A stretch of DNA of 14,555 bases, taken from assembly GCA_963922455.1 (NCBI GenBank), contig CAWUIO010000146.1, positions 1-14,555 on the forward strand, in the 5' to 3' direction. This stretch comes from CAWUIO01 sp963922455. GTDB lineage: Bacteria > Bacteroidota > Bacteroidia > Cytophagales > Microscillaceae. A program made the position numbers and the translations under genes. The notes beneath the pieces are model-generated. The model made no database searches, had not been told where the DNA came from, and saw nothing but the letters and a program-made list of their open reading frames with translations. Each line of letters opens with the position of its first letter. The stretch's first letter is position 1. Positions 1 through 7,818 of this stretch are shown here, in pieces.

Positions 1-81
1 GGCGAGGAATTTGATGAAATCAGGTTCCCGAAATGGCCCTTTGCAGCCCATATAACTAAATTTAAACAGTTTCTAAATTGA
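1..81 (+). CDS. C-terminal end of an unidentified upstream gene (partial)
   Basis: Frame 1 is open from the window edge to a TGA at 79-81 and would encode a 26-residue tail ending in KFKQFLN. The other two plus frames stop earlier: frame 3 at its fourth codon and frame 2 shortly after position 50. The tail has normal amino-acid composition and lies 39 bp before the start of the M28 peptidase, so the two genes could be cotranscribed. The family cannot be recognised from so short a tail. That this is a real gene end is inferred only from the open frame, composition and spacing. Confidence 0.42.
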   Translation, partial: GEEFDEIRFPKWPFAAHITKFKQFLN

Positions 82-120
82 AGAAAAAAAAAGATGGCTC
101 ACTTAATCTAGTTTATACTT

Positions 121-2325
121 ATGCAAAAAATAATACACCTATCTACCCTCCTTGTTTGCCTACTCAGCTACCTTCCTGTATGCGGGCAAGCATTGATCGG
201 TTTTTCCCCCGAAACTGCGGCCAAACAAAAAGACTTAGAAAAGCAGTTTGACGAGCTCATCCAAATTCGAAATTTTGATGATTGGATGAAGTACATGTCG
301 GCCCAACCCCACCACGTTGGCTCCCCCTACGGCAAAGAAGTGGCCGATTTTATGGTCAAACAATTCCAAAGCTGGGGTTTTGAGGCCCAGTTGGAAGAAT
401 ATCAGGTGCTCTTCCCTACACCCAAGGTAAGAATACTCGAGTTGACCGAACCTGAAAAATACCAAGCCAGTTTGACCGAGCCCCCGGTGGAGGGCGATCC
501 CAGCTCGGAACAGACCAAAGAGGCCCTGCCTTCTTACAATTGTTTTTCGGTAGATGGAGAGGTGGAGGCCGAGCTGGTATACGTCAATTACGGCATCCCT
601 GCCGATTACGAAGCCTTGGAAAAGCGGGGCATTGATGTCAAAGGAAAGATTGTCATTGCCAAATATTATGGCTCTTGGCGGGGTATTAAGCCCAAAGTTG
701 CGGCCGAAAAAGGGGCTATTGGCTGCATAATCTATTCAGACCCTAAAGACGATGGTTATTTCAGAGGCGATGTCTACCCCGAAGGTGCTTTCAAAAATGA
801 AAATGGAGTGCAAAGAGGATCGGTTTTGGATATGCCCTTGTATCCGGGTGACCCTTTGACCCCGGGCTACGGCGCTACCACCGATGCTCGACGCCTGGAT
901 AGGAAGGATGCCCCCACCTTGACTAAGATCCCTGTACTACCTATTTCGTATAAAGATGCCCAGCCGCTTTTGGCGGCCCTGGGGGGAGAAGTAGCCCCCG
1001 AATCATGGAAAGGGGCCCTGCCCATTACGTATCACATAGGTCCCGGGCCGGCTAAAGTCCGCCTGAAATTGGCCTTTGACTGGGACTTAAAACCGGCCTA
1101 CAATGTTATTGCCAAATTGGAAGGCAGCGTTTACCCCGATCAATGGGTCATACGGGGCAACCACCACGACGCCTGGGTGCACGGAGCCAATGACCCCATC
1201 AGCGGGATGGTAGCCGTGATGGAAGAAGCCCGGGTGGTAGGCGAACTCCTCAAAACCGGTTGGCGACCCAAGCGCACTCTGGTATACTGCGGCTGGGATG
1301 CCGAAGAACCCGGACTCTTGGGCTCTACCGAGTGGGTGGAACACCACGCCCCAGAATTAAAAAAGAAGGCGCTTATTTATATCAATACCGATGCGAGTGG
1401 CCGCGGTTTTCTTTTCGCTGGCGGTTCGCATAGTCTCGAGCCCTTTTTTGACCAAATTACCAAGGAAGTGCAAGACCCCTTGACGGACGTAAGCCTTTAC
1501 CAAAGACGGATGGCCCTAGAACAAGTGCAAGGACGAGACGTCCCTGAGCAATTTACCTTATCGGCCCTGGGCTCGGGCTCAGATTATACCCCCTTTATCC
1601 AACATTTGGGAATCCCAGCCCTCAATATTAGCATGGGCGGAGAAAACGCCGGGGGAGAATACCACACCATGTATGATTCTTATGTCCACTACAAGCGTTT
1701 CAAAAACCCCGGCTTTATCTATCTTAAAACCCTAACGCAAGTATGTGGCCGGACCAGTCTCCGTTTTGCCGAAGCGGATATCTTGCCTTTTCGGTTTAGC
1801 GCCTTGGCCGGTACGCTGGATGCGTACTTACAAGAAATTATGAAAATGACCGATAAGATGCGGACAGATACCGAAAAAGAAAATAAAATGATAGCACAGG
1901 GTGTCTACCAACTAGCCGCCGACCCCAAGAAACCCTTTATCGGGCCCAAACCTAAAATGGAAGTACCTTTCCTCAGTTTTGCTCCTTTACAAAATGCACT
2001 CGCCCAGCTAGTGAAGACGGCCCAAGCCATGGACCGTTATTTAAGTAGTGATTCTGTAAGTGCCTCCAAGAAGGAAGAACTAAACACCCAACTTTTCCAA
2101 ATGGAAAAAATGCTAACCCAAAAAGACGGGCTGCCCGGACGCCCTTGGTTTAAGCATCACATATATGCTCCAGGATTTTACACGGGGTATGGAGTCAAGA
2201 CCTTACCGGGGGTGCGGGAAGCCATCGAGCAGCGCAATTTTGACTTGGCTCAGGAAGAAATCGCCAAACTATCTCGTATTTTGGCCCGCTACGCTTTCCA
2301 ACTGAAAGAAATGATGAAAAATTAG
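121..2325 (+). CDS. Secreted M28 zinc metallopeptidase, glutamate carboxypeptidase II / PSMA-like
   Basis: The 734-residue protein has the full transferrin-receptor-like layout: signal peptide (about 1-22, likely cut before Gln23), PA domain inserted at about 150-300, M28 catalytic core, and a C-terminal TfR-dimerisation-like helical domain (about 600-730) containing RPWFKHHIYAP. By alignment from memory with human GCPII, the two-zinc site is complete: His348, Asp358 (ANDPISG), Glu396, Asp424 and His515, with Glu395 as the general base (WDAEEPGLLGSTEW). It should be an exported aminopeptidase or carboxypeptidase acting on peptides in the periplasm or outside the cell. Arg187 matches a GCPII substrate-pocket arginine and Tyr514 and Tyr690 are kept, but the pocket lysine (GCPII Lys699) is Gly689, so strict preference for C-terminal glutamate is doubtful. 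It starts at the ATG that gives a normal signal peptide; no clear Shine-Dalgarno is present. It converges with the DUF763 gene 48 bp downstream. Confidence 0.93.
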   Translation: MQKIIHLSTLLVCLLSYLPVCGQALIGFSPETAAKQKDLEKQFDELIQIRNFDDWMKYMSAQPHHVGSPYGKEVADFMVKQFQSWGFEAQLEEYQVLFPTPKVRILELTEPEKYQASLTEPPVEGDPSSEQTKEALPSYNCFSVDGEVEAELVYVNYGIPADYEALEKRGIDVKGKIVIAKYYGSWRGIKPKVAAEKGAIGCIIYSDPKDDGYFRGDVYPEGAFKNENGVQRGSVLDMPLYPGDPLTPGYGATTDARRLDRKDAPTLTKIPVLPISYKDAQPLLAALGGEVAPESWKGALPITYHIGPGPAKVRLKLAFDWDLKPAYNVIAKLEGSVYPDQWVIRGNHHDAWVHGANDPISGMVAVMEEARVVGELLKTGWRPKRTLVYCGWDAEEPGLLGSTEWVEHHAPELKKKALIYINTDASGRGFLFAGGSHSLEPFFDQITKEVQDPLTDVSLYQRRMALEQVQGRDVPEQFTLSALGSGSDYTPFIQHLGIPALNISMGGENAGGEYHTMYDSYVHYKRFKNPGFIYLKTLTQVCGRTSLRFAEADILPFRFSALAGTLDAYLQEIMKMTDKMRTDTEKENKMIAQGVYQLAADPKKPFIGPKPKMEVPFLSFAPLQNALAQLVKTAQAMDRYLSSDSVSASKKEELNTQLFQMEKMLTQKDGLPGRPWFKHHIYAPGFYTGYGVKTLPGVREAIEQRNFDLAQEEIAKLSRILARYAFQLKEMMKN

Positions 2326-2345
2326 GGCAATAGGAAGCGCCCTAA
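2322..2345. terminator. Stem-loop between convergent genes, possible bidirectional terminator
   Basis: TTAGGGC (2322-2328) pairs perfectly with GCCCTAA (2339-2345) across a 10-nt loop. The left arm contains the TAG stop of the M28 peptidase gene, and the hairpin fills half of the 48-bp gap to the convergent DUF763 stop. There is no proper T-tract on either side, so it is either a weak terminator or a 3'-end-stabilising hairpin. Confidence 0.35.
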
Positions 2346-2373
2346 GGTAGCCCCTACGCTAGTAGCCCGAGGT

Positions 2374-3588
2374 TTAAAACAGCGAAAGCTGGTCGCCGGC
2401 TTGCGGGCCCGGCTTTTGCTTTTCCTGAGGCTTATCCCAGGACTTGGCTTGCTTTCTTTGATCTTTCAGGACTTTTTCAAAAGCCACTTCGCTGGGTTCG
2501 TCTGGGGTAAAATGCTTCTCCAAGCGTTCCGACATGTTGCCTAGCTTCTGGAAGGCTCTTTGCTTGTCACTTTGGCCCATTTTGGCTTGTTGCACCATCT
2601 GCCGCATAAAGTGCATATTTTCATCGTATAGTTTGAGCGGTACGGTAAAGGGGCGGCCACTTTTGCCCCCGTGGGCAAAGGAAAAACGGGCCGGATCGCT
2701 AAACCTTGCCGGAGTTCCATAAATCACCTCACTCAATAAGGCAAGAGACTGCAAGGCCCGGGGGCCCATGCCTTTGAGCAGTAGCAGCTCTTCGAAATTG
2801 CCGGCATTGGTTTCTTGGGCCAAAACCAAGAGGCTCCCCAAGCGTTTCCAGTCCACATCTTTGGCTTTTACGTCGCAATAGGAGGGAAGCTTCATATGCC
2901 GAAACTCTTGTATAAAATGCCGGGATTCTTCTCGGCTGAGACTTAAAATGGAATTTTGAGTTGGCAGGGCATCTTTATGGACGAGGTTTACAATTTGCCC
3001 CAGATGCTCCCCGCACACCGCGGCGTGGGGTTCTTCCACAAAAGACTTCAGGTGGGCGGAGTGCCAATGATAGCGTCTCGCTAGTGATTCGTGCGCTTGC
3101 ATGCCTTGCTGGACCACTGTCCAATCCCCTTCCTGATTCACTAAAAAGCTGTGCAAATACAACTGATACCCGTCTTGCACGGCCGTATTGTCCACTTTAG
3201 CACTTAATCGGCTGTATTTGGCGAGGGCGTTCCCATCCAATCCGGTTTTTTCACCTACCCGCAAGAGCTCCGTGGGAGTTTGGGTAGACCGTTTGCCTTT
3301 TCCCCCGCATACATAAAGGCCTAAGTCCCGGGCACGGGGATTGAGCGACGTTTTCAAAGCGGCCATAAGGGCTGTAGTAGCCCCCGAAGAATTCCAGTCC
3401 ATCCCAATGACGGCGGCAAAACTTTGAAACCAAAAGGGATCCGACAAGCGTCTTAAAAACTCGGCGCTTCCCCTATCTTGAACAATGGCTTCCGTGACCA
3501 GCCCACTCAATTTTACCATGCGCTCCATCAACCAGCGAGGGATAGCCCCGCCGTAAATGGGTAAGTCGGCCGTGCCCGATCGTTTCAT
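2374..3588 (-). CDS. DUF763 family protein with C-terminal QLSLF clamp-binding-like motif
   Basis: The 404-residue protein belongs to the uncharacterised DUF763 family. I recognise this from the N-terminal MKRSGTADLP, the GGKGKRSTQTP segment (95-105) and HGGKSGRPFTVP (306-317). Residues 265-291 (around LLLLKGMGPRALQ) look like a helix-hairpin-helix, which suggests DNA contact. After a Lys/Gln/Pro-rich, probably disordered linker (about 377-399) the protein ends exactly in QLSLF (400-404), a strong match to the beta-clamp-binding consensus QL(S/D)LF. The ATG at 3586-3588 is chosen because the family begins MKRSGTADLP; the same frame is open further upstream to a TTG at 3666, but that extension lies inside the glycosylase gene. 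This ATG overlaps the glycosylase TGA as ATGA, so translation is probably coupled. No biochemical function is established for the family to my knowledge; a role in DNA repair or replication is inferred. Confidence 0.9.
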   Translation of the reverse strand: MKRSGTADLPIYGGAIPRWLMERMVKLSGLVTEAIVQDRGSAEFLRRLSDPFWFQSFAAVIGMDWNSSGATTALMAALKTSLNPRARDLGLYVCGGKGKRSTQTPTELLRVGEKTGLDGNALAKYSRLSAKVDNTAVQDGYQLYLHSFLVNQEGDWTVVQQGMQAHESLARRYHWHSAHLKSFVEEPHAAVCGEHLGQIVNLVHKDALPTQNSILSLSREESRHFIQEFRHMKLPSYCDVKAKDVDWKRLGSLLVLAQETNAGNFEELLLLKGMGPRALQSLALLSEVIYGTPARFSDPARFSFAHGGKSGRPFTVPLKLYDENMHFMRQMVQQAKMGQSDKQRAFQKLGNMSERLEKHFTPDEPSEVAFEKVLKDQRKQAKSWDKPQEKQKPGPQAGDQLSLF

Positions 3589-4211
3589 ATTGCTTTCTTT
3601 TTTTTCTTCATCAAGTCTTTGTAAGCCAGGAGGTAACGCACAGCCAGGGAGCAATGGGGCTCCCAAGCTTGGGCGATTTCCTGCATACGGGATTTTAATT
3701 TTCCCTGTCCTGTAAGCCCGTAAGTGCTTTCCATGATGATCTTCACATGATAATCATCGGCGGGGAAAATATTCGGCTTTTCTAATGTATAGAGTAAGAG
3801 CATATCCAATGACCAGGGGCCAATTCCTGGAATTTCGGCAAAGGTATTTCGGAATTCCTCTTCCGACAGTTTCGTCCAGTGAGTGTTTTCCAGTTGTTGC
3901 TCTAACCAATAAGCGGATAATTGGCGAACCGTTTGATATTTTGCCCGGGCGATCTTGACCATACCAGGCTCATCAGGGGCCAGGTTTAAAATTTTTTCCG
4001 GGCTAGGGTAGGTTCCTTGAAAGTACTCCAAAAATTTTTTAAAGTAAGGAGCCATACGACGGTAATGGATTTGTTGCCCCACAATACAACTCAAAAGATC
4101 ATAAAATACATCCCCCGAACTTTCGTGAGGGGCTAGGGAAGTCTGTTTTATAATTTCCCCTAATCTCGGATCTTTTTGGGCGAGAAATTCACTTGCTTTT
4201 TCAAGGCTCAT
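3585..4211 (-). CDS. AlkA-like HhH-GPD DNA-3-methyladenine glycosylase
   Basis: The 208-residue protein is a compact base-excision-repair glycosylase. The helix-hairpin-helix is EIPGIGPWSLDML (126-138) and the catalytic aspartate is Asp153 in FPADDYHVK, aligned by eye with E. coli AlkA PDDYLIK (Asp238). It lacks the N-terminal TBP-like domain of E. coli AlkA (282 residues), as is usual for short members. It should cut alkylated purines such as 3-methyladenine from DNA in the cytoplasm; exact substrates cannot be read from sequence. Its C-terminus MKKKKKAI is encoded by an A8 tract containing a slippery A_AAA_AAG, just before the TGA that overlaps the DUF763 start. The start ATG follows a 13-bp palindrome; no strong ribosome-binding site is evident. 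It is the first gene of a two-gene operon. Confidence 0.9.
   Translation of the reverse strand: MSLEKASEFLAQKDPRLGEIIKQTSLAPHESSGDVFYDLLSCIVGQQIHYRRMAPYFKKFLEYFQGTYPSPEKILNLAPDEPGMVKIARAKYQTVRQLSAYWLEQQLENTHWTKLSEEEFRNTFAEIPGIGPWSLDMLLLYTLEKPNIFPADDYHVKIIMESTYGLTGQGKLKSRMQEIAQAWEPHCSLAVRYLLAYKDLMKKKKKAI
3597..3603 (-). other. Slippery heptamer A_AAA_AAG in an A8 run at the glycosylase/DUF763 junction
   Basis: On the minus strand the glycosylase ends ATG AAG AAA AAA AAG AAA GCA, so the zero frame reads AA[A AAA AAG], the same phase as the dnaX/IS-type -1 frameshift heptamer. A -1 slip continues as GAA AGC AAT ATG AAA, that is E-S-N and then the DUF763 Met1. The A8 run (3598-3605) could also favour polymerase slippage. 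No upstream Shine-Dalgarno stimulator is visible, and only a weak downstream hairpin (TCGG/CCGA) is. The heptamer and its phase are seen; its use is inferred. Confidence 0.45.
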
Positions 4212-4221
4212 ACCTAGTTAA

Positions 4222-4234
4222 CCTGCTAAGCAGG
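4222..4234 (-). promoter_or_regulatory. 13-bp perfect dyad upstream of the repair operon, candidate operator
   Basis: CCTGCT-A-AGCAGG is a perfect 6-bp inverted repeat around one central base, 10 bp upstream of the glycosylase ATG. Its position would suit a repressor site or a small mRNA leader hairpin. No -33/-7 Bacteroidota promoter could be assigned with confidence, and I know of no regulator for this exact site. Confidence 0.35.
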
Positions 4235-4263
4235 CAATCGGTTTATTTAGGAAAGATAAATTT

Positions 4264-4394
4264 GGGGCTGCCCCCGGCGGTAGACAAAGGGAGCTTAAAA
4301 GAAAATTTGCTGCCGCCGGGGTCGGGCTTTCGCTACTCGCCAGCATGCCCGCATACCAGCGGCGGGCTCAAACAGGCCGCTCTATCCCTCAGCC
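4264..4394 (+). repeat. Intergenic stem-loop repeat, copy A
   Basis: This copy starts GGGGCTGCCCCCGGCGG and ends CTATCCCTCAGCC. Its 5' stem is CCCCGGCGG (4272-4280) with CCGCCGGGG (4313-4321), 9 perfect pairs around a 32-nt loop, followed by the shared block CGGGCTTTCGCTACTCGC. A second perfect pair, CCGCTCTAT (4377-4385) with ATAGAGCGG (4414-4422), joins the tail to downstream flank. Together with the terminator of the upstream gene it fills the 343-bp gap between the glycosylase start and the propeller gene stop. No ORF in it is credible. Matching copies are at 7983, 8232 (inverted) and 14298. Confidence 0.8.
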
Positions 4395-4510
4395 TTACTC
4401 GAGAGCCGGAAAAATAGAGCGGTAATAAGTGCAATTATGGTAGTCGAAAGGTAAAGCTATTTTATTCCAAATTAGTAAAATTATGGGTTTATCCACCAGA
4501 GAGTCTTGTA

Positions 4511-4556
4511 AAAGGCTATACAGCAGGGCGCTTACCCAATGAAATTATAGCCCTTT
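4511..4556 (-). terminator. Probable intrinsic terminator of the downstream propeller gene
   Basis: On the minus strand AAAGGGCTATA pairs with TATAGCCTTT (one bulged G), enclosing a small inner GGG/CCC hairpin, and the descending arm ends in a short T-run (CCTTTT). The ascending arm overlaps the TAA stop of the minus-strand gene. The T-run is short, so efficiency is uncertain. Confidence 0.5.
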
Positions 4557-7500
4557 AATTCCGAACAATCTTCCGGGTAATCTTCCCCCCATCCCACTGG
4601 ATTTCCAAGAAGTATAAGCCCGGGTTTAGACTTTCTAGGTCTAATTCCGTATCCAGCTCAGACCTGTTTTGGGCACTAAGGATTTGCCGATTTAAGAGCT
4701 TCCCGTTCAGGTCGCGTAAGCGGACCTCCATTTCCTGGGCCGGCCAGGTATCCAAGTGGATGTGCAAGGCTCCTTCGGTGGGGTTGGGCTGGATGCTTAG
4801 GCCATACTGACGGGCCAGTTCCTCCTCCAGGGCAGTCACCAAAAAGCTATATGATTCGGAAAATGGAGACTCACAGCCTGCGCTGATTACCCGCACCCGG
4901 TATTCTCCGGAGATAGAGGCTTCTAAGCTGCGTCCTTGAGTATTGAGCAGAGAGTCATTACGGAACCACTGGTAGCTATCGCCTTCCACGCTGGACTGCA
5001 GGAGATTCCCTTGGATATTTTCTACAAGCGGTTTGCTAGGGGGCGTCTTGACGCTGATTTTAAAATCTTGGAAATTGCCTGAGCAGATATCGGGGCTCAC
5101 CGACCAACGGAAGGTATAATCTCCTGGGGCCAAATCATTCACCATACTGGTGGGAGAGCTAGGGTCTTCAATAAGTGCCTGGCCTTGGAGCAATGACCAA
5201 GAGCCTTTACCCGTTTCGGGCAATTGGGCATTGAGTTGGGCCTCTCCTGGACATAGGCTCAAGTTGTCTCCCACTTCGGCCTCCGAGACCAAGGTACAAG
5301 GGTCTAAAGGCACCAGCGGACTTGGAAAAACATACTCCTCAAAAGTCGTCAAGGTCGTGTTGGTACGGATGGGGTCATTGAAATCAAAGAAGATATCGGC
5401 AAAGTTTTCTACGGGGGTACCGATGGGCAAATCGGCCAGCGGCGAAATCTTAAACTTGATATAGCCGTGGCTTTCGGGCTCGTTGCTGGTACTGTCGGGC
5501 AGGTTGATGTCGGGGAAAGACCAAATGGCGATGGTATTGCCAGAGCCATCGGGACGAAATTCCAGATTATAATCGTGGCTGGCCGACTGCATTTCAAAAC
5601 TAGTCATATCCCAGCTAGAGGAGAGCGTGTCTTCTACCCGTACATTGAAGGCTTGGAAGGTACCCGTGTTTTGGAAGCGGATGGTGTATTCCATTCGGGT
5701 GCCGGGGTCGACAAAATGCTGATCAGTAAACCCCTGGGGGCTTACCAGTTTGTCATTGGGGTCGTAGGCACCGACAATGGGCTGGCAGTCTACTTCGTAT
5801 TCGTAATTATCATCGTTTTGAGGAAATTGATTGGCAAAAGTAGTGTTGGTACTATCCTGATCTATTCCACAGCCCATCATAGTAACACTCACCTGTTGGT
5901 TTCTAGGGTGGTGGGGCACTTGTTCTACTTCAAGCCGAATAGCCTGACCCTCAATGGGTATATGAAGTAATAGACTATCCCCGGCGGCTAACTGGACTTG
6001 ATCTTCTAAAATAAGCGTATCACGCTTGTAAATACGGTAGCTGCTAGGAGTTTGCATATCACCTTGGCCTTGATTTTTAATTTTAAGCAATGCAGAAGGG
6101 AAGAAAGTACGTCTGCACTCCCCAGAAGCTGTGAGGTCGGCCTGGCTCCAGTTAGGGGAGTGTGGGTTACAAAAGTTTTGAGGGAAGATCCGGGCCTCGA
6201 CACACTGGGTTTGATTGAAGGCCTCATTAACACAGGCAATGGAATCTTTTAAAATAATCTGCCCTTTTGTCCTTGGAGGGATTTTATTAAGTTCAAAAGT
6301 AAGCTTTTGCGCTTCTTGTTGAGTCCATGGGTGGTTAGCAGAAATGGGGATGATATATTCGGGAAGTGCCACCTCTATTTTAACATTTCTGGCCGTGTCT
6401 AAACCCTCGTTAACATATGAAATATACGTTTGCCCCTCAAAACAACGGATACGAGGGTCAGACGTGACATCTATTTTTAGCGCCGGGCAAAGTATGGCAT
6501 CAATGGGCCAATTAAAGCCTGATAATACTTGACCCACACTGTCCAATTGAATGGTATAGCTACTATCTGGACAATTGGCTTGGATTGTCCCATAACTACT
6601 TGAAGTTGCTGGAGCGTAGATAGAAAGTTGATAATTGCCACTGTCTAAGGCCAGGGTATACTCACCAATAAAGTCGGATATTGCATAGGCTTCTCCTGGT
6701 TCAGCTTTAATAATCCAGTTGGACAATCCTATTTCATCACTACTAACCTGGCAGTTACCATCTCCATCGGCAAAAACTTTCCCATTGAGGTAGTTTTTAG
6801 AAAATTGAGATGTACTTCTGTCGGGAATTAATAATAAATTTTCAATTTGTGGGGGATTGGGACCACGAGAAACAGGTAAGCTAAAAATTGTTCTTAAATC
6901 TCCTCCATTTAAATTTGCCGAAATAACAGAGTGAAACTTATCTATCCAATAAATTTTTCCTTTATTTATCTCAAGAGCAAGATCACCTGGGGCGAACGAG
7001 CCGTCCATAATCTCTTCTATACCTGAGCCATCAAAGTTTGACCTAAAAATTTTTGAGGTCTCAGTACTGTCATCATTGAGAGCAGTGTAATCTGTCCAAT
7101 ATATTTTTTTATAAAAGGGGGCAATAGTTAAGTGACCTGAAAAGGGGTAAATATTTAAGTGATCTAAAACCCTATTGTTTAAAAACACAAGCTCTTCCTC
7201 TCCAGTACCATCAAGATTAAGCCTCAAGTGTTTATCTTGTCTATTATCCCAGTTTTCCCAGCCTATCAAGTAAATTTTGCCGTTTACAGGATCTAATTCA
7301 AAGTCCCTAATCATGTATTCAGTTTCATGATACACTACGACAGTTTCAGGTTCAGTACCATCTAGATTGGCTCTTTGGATTCGGTAGTGTCTGTCATCAA
7401 CTTCAAACCAATATATTTTTCGTTTTATTTGATCGATGTGAATCTCGAGGATGAGCCAATCGTATTCGTTTCTAAAATGAGATCTTTTATCACTACCGTC

Positions 7501-7818
7501 TGTATTGATACTAAAAATGGTGTGATATATATTATAGTATAATCTTTGGCTGGAATCATCATAAGCTAAGGAACTAAAAATGGCGCGCATATCATCTAAA
7601 ATGATTTCTTTTTGTGTGCCATCTGTGTTTGATTTAAAAATTCTACTTACTGATGAAGGAGAATCCCCGTTTAACCAATACAATTTTGATTGGGCCTGGA
7701 TTAGTGGGTTATTCAAGCAACTTAAAAAATACACATAGATCATCCATAGACCTAGTTTAGGGCTTAGGAGGTACGTTTTTATTTGTATTGGATAAATAAA
7801 TCTTGCTAGTAGTTTCAT
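4555..7818 (-). CDS. T9SS-secreted YWTD beta-propeller surface protein (paralogue 1)
   Basis: The 1,087-residue protein has a signal peptide to about residue 42 (LIQA|Q), then six YWTD-like blades starting near 45, 92, 134, 181, 238 and 288 (KLYW, RLYY, KIYW, KIYL, KIYW, KIYW), each followed by an N-x-DG turn. Next come an SdrD/Cna-B-like domain (about 343-400), a Cys-containing middle region, a conserved stalk resembling the T9SS-associated DUF7619 domain (YDPNDKLVSP, about 683-832), two Ig-like segments (about 840-995) and a type A sorting domain (about 1005-1087, PNPTEG...LNPGLYFLEI). It is probably exported by the type IX system and displayed on or released from the surface; the ligand is unknown. 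The frame is open back to a GTG at 8082, but that part is translated repeat DNA; ATG 7816-7818 gives a proper signal peptide. The propeller half is much more AT-rich than the stalk. Confidence 0.88.
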   Translation of the reverse strand: MKLLARFIYPIQIKTYLLSPKLGLWMIYVYFLSCLNNPLIQAQSKLYWLNGDSPSSVSRIFKSNTDGTQKEIILDDMRAIFSSLAYDDSSQRLYYNIYHTIFSINTDGSDKRSHFRNEYDWLILEIHIDQIKRKIYWFEVDDRHYRIQRANLDGTEPETVVVYHETEYMIRDFELDPVNGKIYLIGWENWDNRQDKHLRLNLDGTGEEELVFLNNRVLDHLNIYPFSGHLTIAPFYKKIYWTDYTALNDDSTETSKIFRSNFDGSGIEEIMDGSFAPGDLALEINKGKIYWIDKFHSVISANLNGGDLRTIFSLPVSRGPNPPQIENLLLIPDRSTSQFSKNYLNGKVFADGDGNCQVSSDEIGLSNWIIKAEPGEAYAISDFIGEYTLALDSGNYQLSIYAPATSSSYGTIQANCPDSSYTIQLDSVGQVLSGFNWPIDAILCPALKIDVTSDPRIRCFEGQTYISYVNEGLDTARNVKIEVALPEYIIPISANHPWTQQEAQKLTFELNKIPPRTKGQIILKDSIACVNEAFNQTQCVEARIFPQNFCNPHSPNWSQADLTASGECRRTFFPSALLKIKNQGQGDMQTPSSYRIYKRDTLILEDQVQLAAGDSLLLHIPIEGQAIRLEVEQVPHHPRNQQVSVTMMGCGIDQDSTNTTFANQFPQNDDNYEYEVDCQPIVGAYDPNDKLVSPQGFTDQHFVDPGTRMEYTIRFQNTGTFQAFNVRVEDTLSSSWDMTSFEMQSASHDYNLEFRPDGSGNTIAIWSFPDINLPDSTSNEPESHGYIKFKISPLADLPIGTPVENFADIFFDFNDPIRTNTTLTTFEEYVFPSPLVPLDPCTLVSEAEVGDNLSLCPGEAQLNAQLPETGKGSWSLLQGQALIEDPSSPTSMVNDLAPGDYTFRWSVSPDICSGNFQDFKISVKTPPSKPLVENIQGNLLQSSVEGDSYQWFRNDSLLNTQGRSLEASISGEYRVRVISAGCESPFSESYSFLVTALEEELARQYGLSIQPNPTEGALHIHLDTWPAQEMEVRLRDLNGKLLNRQILSAQNRSELDTELDLESLNPGLYFLEIQWDGGKITRKIVRN

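Noticed and set aside
3589..3666. 26-residue N-terminal extension of DUF763 from a TTG
   Set aside because: The family starts at MKRSGTADLP, and the extension lies within the glycosylase coding sequence. It matters only as the open frame for a possible -1 frameshift.
4264..4422. Repeat copies as transposons or insertion sequences
   Set aside because: The copies are only about 130-140 bp, encode no transposase and show no clear target-site duplication. A non-autonomous element remains possible but is not shown.
5467..5970. 167-residue plus-strand ORF opposite paralogue 1
   Set aside because: Its counterpart at 9506-9859 lies opposite the matching part of paralogue 2, so it follows from the conserved stalk codons on the other strand and not from an independent gene.
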